In this document: piece after piece, positions 1 through 10,562 of the stretch
How positions within the stretch are numbered: the stretch's first letter is position 1
Layout of the letters: each line of letters begins with the position of its first letter
Notes under the pieces: generated by a model
Told to the model about the DNA's origin: nothing
Databases searched by the model: none
What the model saw: the letters and a program-made list of their open reading frames with translations, nothing else
Position numbers and translations under genes: made by a program
DNA from: Phallus indusiatus
Taxonomy: Eukaryota; Basidiomycota; Agaricomycetes; Phallales; Phallaceae
NCBI GenBank assembly: GCA_027605045.1
Contig: JAQFWX010000011.1
Location: forward strand, 1,054,001 to 1,118,000
DNA length: 64,000 nt
Direction of reading: 5' to 3'

Positions 1-1317
1 GCTTATAGAATATCCTGTAAGCAATCTCGTTTATCGTAAACCGCGGAGGTGACTTGTACTGGTTTTGCGTAGCCATGGGTTTGGACAGTACGGGAGATAT
101 GTGTTTGGAACCAGGAACGTTGGAAGGAGAACTGGGGGATAAATACCTGAAATCAACTCAAATAAGGAGGAAAAACTCCCAAAAACGAGATACATACTCA
201 ACCGTAATCTGGTCCGAGGGGCCTTTGACGGTAATCTATAGTTCTTATAGGAAAATTTTGTTTGAGTTTACGCATTTTTCGGCTTACCTGAAGGGTAGTA
301 AAGTCGGTCTTCGTTATGGAGTCAAACCAAATGTCAGACATGATCAAGGACCACTCGAAAAAGCTGTATTTGGTATAAGCTGGTGAAGTTTTCGGGTGAG
401 CTAAGAGTGAAGTTTAGAATCTGATGTAATTACCTCCAGGAATTCTGTGCTGTTTATGCTGAATAAAATAATATACCAAGGGGATTATAGCTAGAAAAAA
501 ACTAACAGGCGTCAATGCAATCCCTGTGGTCCGAATGAAATACCTACCTTGAGGCAGCCAGCTTTCTTTTCAAAAGTCAAACTTCCTAAACGAGTACATT
601 AGCACTTCAAGAGAAACACACCGTTTCCTCAAGCCTATCATATTTTCCCTGGGGGTATAGATAATGCTTCCAATCATCCATGGTATATTTAGGACCATGT
701 ACAATATCATCAAAACGTCATGAGAATCATGATCGTCCGTGGAGCTGATTTGGATATTTCAGATAGTCTCCGAATGGAAAACGGCTGAACGAAACGAACG
801 TTATGTATACCCAGCCTCCACAAGAGAAAGTTCTGAGAATACCGGACAAAGCAATTAAGGATGGAAGGACAGAGGTGTCAGAACGAATGATCAGCCACCA
901 AAAAACAACCAAAAGAAAGCGAGGCCCTTGGGATAGACCATATATATTTGTATGTGAGGACGAAAAAAATACGCGTACCAGCCGTCAAAGCAATCAGAAT
1001 TTGAAAGATGCTAGGACAGCGAGCGTTTTAATAGGCTCAAAGGGATGACGGATTGTTGCTGACCTCCGTTCTGGGTACCAATCGCCGATACTTTCAAGAT
1101 ATAGAGTAAGGCGTGGAACCGATAATGAGAATATTGAAACGTACGTAGCGGAGACAGATGGCCACCATTCGTCAGGATAGCCCGCGACATCGTTCTTAAC
1201 AATCTTGCGGTAATGGAGTCTCAAACCAATAAGCAAAGCAGACAAAAATGCAGTGGAGGCACATATAGTATGTGCTACCGAAATGTATCGGGCAGACAAC
1301 CTCAAGGAGGAAGGCAT
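1..1317 (-). CDS. Frag1/DRAM/Sfk1 (PGAP2/CWH43 N-terminal type) membrane protein, partial
   Basis: Read on the minus strand from about 1317 leftward and cut by the window edge. Splicing by eye joins conserved blocks: A-H-T-I-C-A, LHYRKIVKN, YPDEWWPSVSAT then IGDWYPERS, IFQILIALTAG then PRFLLV, SCGGWVYIT then STDDHDSHDVLMI, YYFIQHKQHRIPG and YTKYSFFEWSLIMSDIWFDS. This order is the signature of the Frag1/DRAM/Sfk1 family, which includes PGAP2 and the N-terminal half of yeast Cwh43. Members are multi-pass ER/Golgi proteins that remodel GPI-anchor lipids. Introns are about 40-60 bases with GT-AG ends. The first Met may lie further upstream than 1317, because a short 5' exon cannot be excluded. 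The C-terminal linker (A-Y-R-I-F-Y-K at the edge) runs out of the window, so it is unknown whether a Cwh43 nuclease-like half follows. Confidence 0.82.
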
Positions 1318-1493
1318 GGTGCGGCAGTGAGCACGTCCAGCGAATCGAGGGCGAGTTTACATAACAATAACAGCCTCAGCGACCATCATCATCAAATGTA
1401 CATTTTTATGCATACGCTCACTACCACAGCTCTTTTGATTCCTTATAATTGCGCGTAAAGAGGACACCAGACAACGTGTTGAACCTTCCAGTT

Positions 1494-4410
1494 ATGCCAC
1501 AACATGGTCCTACCTCCCCCAGTGGAAATGACAGCGAGGACTTCGTCAGTCGGGCAGCAAACGGATTTTTTGCCAAAATACAATCTGTCTTTCCTTCGTT
1601 TCCTTCTCCCAAACGGGCCCAGACTCTTCCTCCACCACCTCATCAAGCATTAAAACCGAAGTCAAAGTTCATCAAAGTACGCATCATGACGTGGAACATG
1701 CATGACTGTTTACCCAGTGTAAGTTTTCCAATGTCGGACTGTGTGATCCGCGTTCATTTCGGGTGTAGGGTAATTTGAAAGATCTTCTGGGCACCGTTCC
1801 CCCGTTTGTTGAAAGAAATATCAATAGCGACGACGAGAGATTTCATTTGCCAGGTTTGACCTTGGACGATGGACATCCGTACCATATCGTCATCGTTGGA
1901 GGACAGGAATGTCCTACGTTGTCCGGAATTCCAATGGGGCTGGCCGCAAATTTTAAACATAAAGAATTAAACAATCATCATCATGAAAATGACAAGGCGA
2001 AGAGTAAACGAAAAGTAGGCGATTATCCCAAACATGAGCACCGTCAGACGGTGCAAAATGCGGACGGTGCTATCGTATCTCAAACTACTTCGGGGTGGAC
2101 TGCTGTCCTAGAAGATTGGTTCTCAAATGGAGTTGGATCGTTAAACGATGTTAAACCTGTTGTCACTACAGACACTGTGAAAGGGCCGACATCCTCGTCA
2201 CCCACTTCACCTGACGTGTATCAGTCAAATCATAATCCGAATTTCATTAATGTCAATTGGGAGGCCGCTGATTCTCATGAAGTTCCAGGAGGGACCAGCA
2301 AATTCTCAACGGGGGCATGTTACAATAAAGGTCCTTATCAACTACTTGTGAAGGATAGATTGATGGGAATATATATGGCGGTATTTGTCCATCGAGATAT
2401 CTATCCTCTTGTCAAAGGTACGATGACTACAAAGATTGATATATAAACGAATCTCAGTGACCCACTTATAGGTGTCTCAACTGGTACATTCTTCAGTATT
2501 GATCACTTCGAATTGTCATTAACATAAACAAGATACAGTCCCTGCAGGCCTAATTGGTGGACGGCTGGGCAACAAAGGCGGAGTAGGTGTTTCCATGAAT
2601 CTCAACGGTACCAGACTATTGTTTATCAATGCTCACCTTGCCGGTAAATGTATCATTATATTAGTTCATATAAAAATTTACATCGTCCTTTTAGCGCATG
2701 ATGGAAATGTTGCCCTGCGAGTTGCCAATATGAGCAAGATCAAGGTACTTTAGATTCATTACACATTTGTTATACACATGTCGTTCAACGATCCCAACAG
2801 GCAGGATTGAATGTGGAACCATTTCTTCCCCTTGATGACCTTCAAGTGCGGAAAGAAGGTGACCTTTCAATGTTATGGCTCAAAAATTACGTGTTTTACT
2901 CTTTCCAGACCTTTCAGACAAGTTTGACTATACATGGATTTTTGGGGACCTGAATTTTCGCCTTAAAATCACACGGTTACATGCTGATTGGTTGATTGCA
3001 AATAAAGGTTCGTATGTTCAGGACAAGCTTAATTTATGATAATAGTTGTTCATCATAATCACAGAATTTAGCAAGGCCTTTGCCTTCGATGAACTCGATG
3101 AACTCATCAAGAAACAAGATCTAGTATTTAAAGGTTTCAAGGAAGGCAGGATTGATTTTCCTCCCACGCAAGTCTCTAATAATGTTTCTGGCCTTCGCTT
3201 ACCTTACCTATAGCTTTAAGTACAACATTCCACATAAAAGACACAGATTTCATCGTAGAACAGTTCCAGGCGTCGAATCTGCGAAAGAAGACACCGAGTT
3301 TCCTTCAGATATCGCTGGGTCAATAAGTTCAATGTCATCTGAAGTATCATTCTTGGATGTCCGAAAGCAACCTACCAGTCACGACACATCTACCCTAGTG
3401 TCGCGCATTTTTTTGGCGAGCAGACGTATCTGGAGAAAATTCAAGTCGAAGGATAAAAAGCCGTGTAGAAGAAAGACCAATCTGGTGACACCTAGTGCAG
3501 TTATGTCAGTGGTAGAATCTTCAGAACCCAGTACACAACAAATAGGGGAGGGACAAACAACCAAATCCCTTGGTACTGAAAATCCCAACTCGACGGCTCG
3601 CAAATCTAATGGGTATGATTCTTCTAGTAAACAGCGTGTTCCCGGCTGGTAAGGCTTGATTTTCTTTGTTCTTGAGATATTTCTTATATATTGTTTGGCT
3701 TACAGGTGCGATCGCATTTTATGGAAAGCAGCTGTGAATCCTGAAGGACTCAGATTACCGGATGATGCGAATGTCCAAAACTTCAATAAGAAGATACGCA
3801 GACCATCCAGAATACATACTGCTGATAGCAATGTTTTGGAGCGAAATATCCAGGCTACAGCACCGAGACCGCCATTGGCGAATACGGTTCAAGGTTCTGG
3901 AAGTCGGTCGATATTCCCTGACTGGCGACCAAAATCTTCAAATGAACGGGCCACTTCAATCGATTCCAAATCGACTATGACTCCTAAACAACGTCGGTCC
4001 GTGTCCGTAGACGAAGTATACCATACGGAATTGAATCGACGATCTGTTGATAGATCCGGTTCTGTCTCGACTACTAGTGAGTAAAACGTCCCGCAGAATA
4101 CTATTAGCTAAATCAGCGTTCTTAGGAACTTCACCGAGAAGGTGGCTACCGCAATTTTTGACGAATGAACCTTACGAATCAAGGCAGACTTCGCGCTCTA
4201 GTTCGTTCGGGTTAGGTCACGATAGTACACTTCCTCGTCCAGGAGAACTTGTTTGCCTTAGTTATCATACTCTAAACGATGAACAAATGACCAAACTTGA
4301 AGGTGAGCGTCTTTCATTCTTGTTTATCGACATTAGTTATGTTGATATTTTATTTTCTAGGCTGGTCAGACCATCGTCCTGTCATCGGATCATACGCAAT
4401 ACATCTGTGA
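1494..4410 (+). CDS. inositol polyphosphate 5-phosphatase (IPPc / DNase I-like fold)
   Basis: Removes the 5-phosphate from phosphoinositides or inositol phosphates. In order I see RIMTWNMHD (metal-binding Asn), GGQECP (catalytic Glu), GGRLGNKGGVGVSM, FINAHLA, WIFGDLNFRL, FKEGRIDFPPTFKY, YDSSSKQRVPGWCDRILW and the final GWSDHRPVIGSYAIHL followed by TGA at 4408-4410. These are all the IPPc catalytic motifs. The Met at 1494 (M-P-Q-H-G) starts a Ser/Pro-rich leader of about 65 residues before the domain. Low-complexity polar inserts interrupt the domain: about 110 residues after GQECP, about 125 between FKY and YDSSSKQR, and about 190 between CDRILW and SDHRP. One intron (3168-3213) looks GC-AG. 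No SAC, PH or membrane segment is visible, so substrate specificity cannot be told. Confidence 0.88.
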
Positions 4411-4864
4411 TTCAACTATAAAAATCAAGAGAGTAGGTTTTGAAGCGACCTTGACTCGGAGTATACCAGTGGTCACTGAACCCGTCGACACATACCTTTT
4501 TTTTAACGTTTTGGGCTTTGGGATTATGTCGCGACACTCGTACTTGAGAATGACAAGTAGCATGCTTAGGCTTGCAAGCAAGGCCTCGAGGTCCATCTTA
4601 GTATATCCATTCTTTAATGATGTAAATTGAATGATCGGGGGCTGGTTCTGAGGCGATTCAAACAGAGGAAAGTATCAGTATAGCATACTCGCCTGAAAAT
4701 AAATATCTCGAAACTATTATGCTTCATTCGCAAATAACTCATACCTCCATTGAAATAGTATGTTTGTCCACGTCAGCATGCAAACTGAACGTATCGACTG
4801 GCAAGTGTTGTTACGTAACCAGACTGGATTGCACACCACCAGGGGTGGTCACCAGCTCTTCGCC
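4411..4864. other. intergenic, no supported gene
   Basis: About 450 bases between the 5-phosphatase stop and the proposed exchanger start. AT-rich with T-runs near 4497-4506, consistent with a 3' UTR plus promoter. A minus-strand reading of 68 residues lies here and overlaps the phosphatase end, but it has no recognisable motif. An in-frame ATG at 4760 could lengthen the exchanger N-terminus. Confidence 0.5.
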
Positions 4865-7349
4865 ATGTTTTCATGGAAACCTTTGCAAATTACGATGTTT
4901 CTGATATTTATGCAAGTTCTCGTGGTACATGGATGGCTCCTAACTACATCATCCACTACATCAGCTAATCAAGGAATATTAAGTCGAGATTCCTCTTTAA
5001 GCGGAGACGGTGTAGGTTCTTCGTCATAAAATTGGTATATGTATTGCTTCATGAACTTTGAAACAGTGCTTTCCATTAACATATCCAGTTGAAGCTCAGT
5101 GTAGCTACGTTCGAGAGCACTGCTCAGAAACAACAACATTTCTCTCCTTTGCACACTTGCGACATTATTTTTGTGCAGTAGGAACTTTAAGACCTTTGGT
5201 CCTTTTAGGTCTGTTATTATGGATGTCTCTACTGTTTTCCACGCTCGGTATTTGTGCTTCGGACTTCTTGTGTCCAAATCTCTCAACCATTGCCTATGCA
5301 CTCGGGCTGGACGATAGCGTAACTGGTGTCACCCTCCTTGCCATAGGAAATGGTAGTCCTGATCTTTTTGCAACCTTTTCCGCTATGAAAGCCAATTCAG
5401 GAAGTCTGGCTATCGGTGAATTGCTCGGCGCAGCGTCGTTCATTGTGTCTGTTGTCGTAGGCTCAATGTGTATTATCAAACCTTTTTATGTTCATCCCCG
5501 TCCTTTTTTGCGGGATGTGGGATTCTTCACTCTCGCAACTGGCGTAATCTTGTGGATTCTACATGATGGTATATTACGGCAGTGGGAAGTAAATTTTCTG
5601 GTTGGCTTGTATGGCTTATATGTTTGCCTGGTTGTCACCGGAACCTGGTGGGAAAAGATGAGAGAAAGGAGGAGGTTATCTGAAGCTGTCGTTAGGGAAG
5701 AATTTATTTCTGATAATCATGCACTCTTTCTTGAGCCCTATCGAGATGAAGATGAAGATGAAGGTACGGTAGTTTCTCATTCAGAAGCTTTACCAACCAA
5801 CTAATGCAAAATTTGTCAGTTTCACGTACGATAAATTTGGACGTGAGACCTTCAAGATCCAGAGCCATATCAACTCCTAATCCTCCTCGAATTTTATATC
5901 CAATTCAACGACGTTCACAGTCTCGCTCCCCTCCGCGATTGTCATCTGTAAACAATACTTCGGAATCCACTACCACACCTTCCCTTCCTCACTTCTCCCT
6001 TTTGACAGCTCTGGAATTTCGCGATATAGTCTCTTCGCTTCAAAATCAAGCTAACGTGCCGGGACTGTCTCCATTCGACAACTCGATTAGTTCACTGACC
6101 TCTCGACACTATCGAACCCCTTCAGTCAGATCGCGCTTTTCATTGTCGCGAACGCCGCTTACTTCTGTCTTTGAAAATGAAAATAACTCTTCAGAAAGTA
6201 CCTTGAGCCTTCAGAGGACGCTTAATCCAATAGATTCTGAAGGTGGTCATAATGGCTCGTCTGCAGCCGACCCGCAACGTTACGTATCTTCAGGGCTCAA
6301 GCTGGCGATTTCAAATATCTTATATCCCGTTTGCCGTATTTTATTCCCGCAATTGCATGATTTCTCCGGAAAATCTTTCTTCAGTCTGGTTGTGGCTATT
6401 CTTGCAACGCCTGGCGTCGTGGCGTTGACACTCACTACCCGTTGTCCCTTCGTTGCGCAACCCCACATCCAACAATTTTCCAACCATTAATGTTCCCGAA
6501 GGTCAATTGATAGACGGGCCCGAAAACGAGCCTTTTGAGGCACAAAATTTCGGTCAAAAAGATGATCAGTCCAACAAATGGTTAATTACTGTTCAATATA
6601 TCCTAGGGCCTCCATTCTGTGCTGTTTCTTTGCTAGGTAAGGTTCGTACGAAAATTATAACACAAATTCTAATGTAATTCAAATGATTTGGCCCAGGCTT
6701 CAACAGTCACGCATTGTGGTATATCATAGCCACAATTGTCGTAGGGCTAATGCTTGGGATTCTTTCATTGATTTTCTCAAACAAAACAAATTCATATAGT
6801 GTTAGACTTGGAAGGTGCATGATGGGTTTCGTTATTGCCGTTGTGTGGATAATGGTCATTGCTGACGAGGTTGTAAGTGTTCTAAAAGTGAGTGACGGTT
6901 CATGTCTAGTGGTGATCTTGTTGATAGTTGGTTAGGCTTTCGGCTTGATTTTCGGGCTGTCCGACGCAATCATAGGTCTAACTATCTTTGCGATTGGAAA
7001 CTCGCTTGCGGACCTAGTCGCAAATACTAGCGTCGCCGCTTTTGCTCCAATCATGGGGTTTTCTGCATGCTTTGGTGGGCCCATGCTGAATATCCTCCTG
7101 GGAATTGGCGTGTCTGGTTCATTGATCATACAGGAAACCGGTCGTGATTATAATCTACATTTCTCAACGACTCTCCTAATTACCGTCATCGGTCTTCTTA
7201 CAATACTGATCTCCACTTTGATTTTTGTACCACGGAACGGGTATTTCTTGACCAGGTCCTGGGGCGTCTTTCTCATTATTTCCTACGTTGTAATAATGGC
7301 CGTCGATATATTTGTAGAGATAAAGCATAGTCAGGACACTCCCTCGTAA
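4865..7349 (+). CDS. Ca2+/cation antiporter, NCLX / YDL206W-like (CaCA superfamily)
   Basis: Predicted K+-independent or Li+/Na+-type Ca2+ exchanger of internal membranes. Alpha-1 repeat: LDDSVTGVTLLAIGNGSPDL with the GNGSPD motif, then GELLGAASFIVSVVVG. The following PFYVHPRPFLRDVGFF block is characteristic of the NCLX/CCX branch. Alpha-2 repeat: LSDAIIGLTIFAIGNSLADL, then FSACFGGPMLNILLGIG. The chosen Met (4865) opens a hydrophobic signal-like segment (MFSWKPLQITMFLIF). Exon 1 ends at 5011 and exon 2 starts at 5067 in phase, giving G-D-G-C-F-P-L and then the Cys-containing luminal part (EAQCSYVREHCSE). The two alpha repeats are separated by a long Ser/Arg/Pro-rich cytosolic loop (about 5700-6550). 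One exon joint near 6430-6500 is unresolved. The alternative start at 4760 adds 35 residues. Confidence 0.85.
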
Positions 7350-7486
7350 TTCTTTTCACGACGTATAAGCTTCTTTTAGTCACTTTCTATGTGGGCTTAA
7401 GTAATCAGAACGAATTCAAGTCGAAGCGTTTAGTCCACCTCGAGTCAAGACAAGTTGTGATTTGGTGGTGTTACCTTGGCACAATC

Positions 7487-10166
7487 ATGTTATATGATTA
7501 TAAAACTCCAGCGGCTTTGTTTTATTCCCCACGTCAACTGTTCCAATCGAAAACATCTGTTCTGCAGCTTATAGCCGATGCTCATGCTAAAGCCTTCAAT
7601 TTTGTCTGTGTCCCGCTTACGACTTCGTCATGGCATGAACGCTGGAAACGCAGTGCCAATAAGCTCTCCTCTGAAGAGAATTTGCTCCGAGAGGCGAATT
7701 TCTCCTTCGGTTTAGACGACGTAAACATCACGCGACTAGGTATGTTTATTTTCTCAAGGCTTGGTCTGTCTCCGATCAATTAATCCAGCTTTTAGATGAA
7801 GGCGAAAGTACTATCGGCGTAACTTCAAACTGGATAGAACTTGATTCTTCTGATGCTCAAGTTCGTCAACAATCAGAGATCGTCAGTTTGTTCCCGGTTC
7901 ATATTTTCTCCACTTGAAACCGATAATGAACCAGGCATTCATACATGAAACTACTTACGCTGCATACCTTGGGCTCCAAACTTTGATTCTTCCAGCCCCG
8001 CAGAATTCTATCTTTGCTGGATGTTACGCACGTTCTGTCAATACTGCCTTAACAACCGGCATTAGCGGTTCCAATATGTCTTTCTCAGTTCGAATCCCGC
8101 TGTCGAACAGTAAGTTTTTCTTGCACGCAGAATTCTCCATCATTAAATTTATTCGATGAACGTAGGTGTTATCAGTGCATGGGAAATGTGGAACACTATA
8201 AGGTCTACCTGCGACTACAATATACGTCTCTCATTAAGTGGGTATAACTAACCTGTCTAACGGCCACTCACAAAGTTTCTTTCAATAAAGCATTACACTT
8301 TGATTCTCCCGGAGCAATGTGTTTACCGTTAATGTCTAGATGGATATCCGAGCCTGTCCGGTATTTGATCATCTCTGCCCGTTGTTTCATATCCAATACA
8401 AATGGATTCCCTGTCCTGCCCAAACAGGCGCAGAATTTCATACGCGAAATCATTGCCGTAAGTTTTTTGTCTACATGACCTTCATACTAATTTTCGATCA
8501 CGAGAACAGCAACGCCCTACTATCATTTTGGCGGATATAGACTTAAATCTTCATGAACAAGGTGGAGATGCTGCGTATTTGCAATACATCAGGCATTTGG
8601 AGAGGACCAGTCCTAAGTTAGAAGCTGAAAAGACAGAAGGCACTCTGGAACATTTTGCTCGTGGCTATCAAGACTATCTGCAAGCTCCTTTACAAGTACG
8701 GTGGACTCGAGACGAAGTTGTGCACTAATGTCTGTTTGATTGTTTTAGCCATTAATGGATAATCTTCCAAGCGTTACCTACGAAACCTTCGAAAGAGATC
8801 CTGTCAAATATGCTCAATACGAAAAGGTTCGTTTCCTAATATCTGAAGCGCTGTTCAAACATGATGACTCGTTTTAAACAGGCTGTGGATTGCGCTGTCA
8901 GCGACAAATTAGCTGCACAAGACAGTGTGTGTGTATTGTGCGAGGATTTTGTACTCGATCTCTTCTGAATTCTCAATAGCGTGATTTGCGTTGTCGGTGC
9001 CGGTCGCGGAGGAATACTAGCACGTTGTTTTAACGTGAAACAAAAGACACCCAACAAAGTCAAACTTTATGCGGTTGAAAAAAATCCTAATGCTTTTGTA
9101 ACGTATGCTCGTATGAAGGCTGCGCAGTTATACCTCTAATGCGTTTGTAGTCTACAAGAGAGGAATCGAGACCAATGGAACGGGGAAGTTGAACTTATTT
9201 TCGGTGATATGCGGTCGATTGAACTCCCGGAGGAAATTGATATACTGATTTCCGAACTGTTGGGGTCCTTCGGAGACAACGAGCTCAGTCCAGAATGTCT
9301 TGATGGTGCTATGCGATTACTAAAACGTAAGATTGTTCGAGCTATTGTATCGGTGTGCGATTATTGATCCGGTTGCCCGATAGCGGATGGCGTCTCTATA
9401 CCCTCTCAATATACTGCCTACTTGACGCCACTAGCATCGTCAAAACTATTTTGTGATACTCATATCAATCCCAAGGATGAAAAGTCTGCCGAAACTCCTT
9501 ATGTCGTATTGTTTAACGCAGTGAGCATATTAAGCGATGACGATAAAGGGTCTCGGAAAATATGCAACGGCCGTGTTCAAAGCTGCTGGTCCTTTGAACA
9601 TCCGAATAGCGGTATCGCATTTAATGCCCAAGGTATGCAATTCCTTGAAAGCATATTTAGCTCATCATACGTATACGAAAATAGGTCTGCCTTATTCGAA
9701 TAATCATAATATTCGCTCTGCTGTCCTGAACTTCCATATTCCGCACGCGGGCACTCTTCATGGGTTCGGTGGATATTTTGAAACGATCCTGTATGGTGAC
9801 ATTAGTCTAAGTATACACCCTGATACGAAAGATTCAAAGTCACCAAATATGTTAAGCTGGTTCCCCCTGTTTTTCCCGTTGAAGGTAAGTGATACTCCTC
9901 TCAACGTCGAACTGCAACTGACTATTTATGAAATTTCTTAGGAGCCTTTGTACATGCCATCGGATTCGGAGTTGCGTGTTTCAATTTGGCGTCAGACTAA
10001 TGGAAAGAAAGTTTGGTATGAATGGTTGGCAGAGGGCTTCTTACCAATTCCGACCTCTCTACGGGCCTCTGGTGCTGCAAAAGATACTGGTGAAATAACA
10101 CTGGTAAAGATAGGACAGACGTCTCTACATAATCCGAACGGGAGAAGTAGTTGGATAGGGTTATAG
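7487..10166 (+). CDS. PRMT5: protein arginine N-methyltransferase 5 (Skb1/Hsl7 family)
   Basis: Type II methyltransferase making symmetric dimethyl-arginine on histones, spliceosomal Sm proteins and cell-cycle regulators. N-terminal TIM-barrel part: [17 protein letters not shown], then WIELDSSD and [14 protein letters not shown]. The middle has ISTNTNGFP-like and [12 protein letters not shown] segments. SAM-binding motif VVGAGRGG is followed by [11 protein letters not shown]. The PRMT5-specific double-E loop is [18 protein letters not shown]. The C-terminal beta-barrel carries [20 protein letters not shown] and WFPLFFPLK, ending K-K-V-W-Y-E-W and [11 protein letters not shown]. The motif order covers the whole family length. 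The start is the first ATG in the N-terminal exon (M-L-Y-D-Y-K); an extra 5' exon is possible. Many short introns. Confidence 0.93.
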
Positions 10167-10291
10167 TGTCATACCTCGAGTAATGGTGTTTGGATTTACT
10201 AGTTACAAAAAAATCGATACGTATGCGATAGATTTCAAAGCAATAAGGGAAATTGTTGTAGTTTTCATCAACATACTCGTGGAAAAGGAAA

Positions 10292-10377
10292 TCTCCGGGA
10301 CCGGGATCGAACCAGTGACATTCAGATGACAGGGTAACCATTACAGTCTGACGCTCTTCCAACTGAGCTACCCAGAG
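10292..10377 (-). tRNA. tRNA-Tyr (GTA) with 13-base intron
   Basis: Minus strand, 86 bases. Acceptor stem CTCTGGG pairs with CCCGGAG (one T-G wobble) and the discriminator is A. D-arm GCTC-AGTTGGAA-GAGC contains the A box. Anticodon stem TCAGA/TCTGA encloses CTGTAA, a 13-base insert and the last loop base, giving anticodon GTA with the intron one base 3' of it, the canonical eukaryotic position. T-arm ACTGG-TTCGATC-CCGGT contains the B box. Removing the insert leaves 73 bases. A TTTT Pol III terminator lies 5 bases beyond the 3' end (10283-10286 on the complement). Confidence 0.96.
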
Positions 10378-10483
10378 GACTCCCCCAGTGGAAATCCATT
10401 GCAAGTTGACGGAGGCTGAGAATGAAATGTCCATTCCCAACCCACTCTAAAGCCCTTTTAAACCCCCTCCCCCATAATTTCAG

Positions 10484-10491
10484 TATAAAAG
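10484..10491 (+). promoter_or_regulatory. TATA box of the secreted-protein gene
   Basis: TATAAAAG, 72 bases before the ATG at 10563, followed by a pyrimidine-rich tract (about 10497-10535) of the kind found at strongly expressed fungal genes. Spacing suits a Pol II start just upstream of the coding region. Confidence 0.55.
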
Positions 10492-10562
10492 GTCGGTGTC
10501 TCTGCTTTTTTTTCCACCCCCTCTTTTTCATCGCCACATTCTCCCGTGTAATTAAATCAAGC

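Noticed and set aside
1..400. Plus-strand 110-residue frame at 54-386
   Set aside because: It is antisense to the spliced Frag1-family exons, whose motifs are far better supported.
4390..4596. Minus-strand reading of 68 residues (starts M-D-L-E-A-L-L-A-S) with a hydrophobic N-terminal stretch
   Set aside because: It overlaps the 5-phosphatase C-terminus, has no recognised motif and only weak splice continuation, so it is not supportable as a gene.
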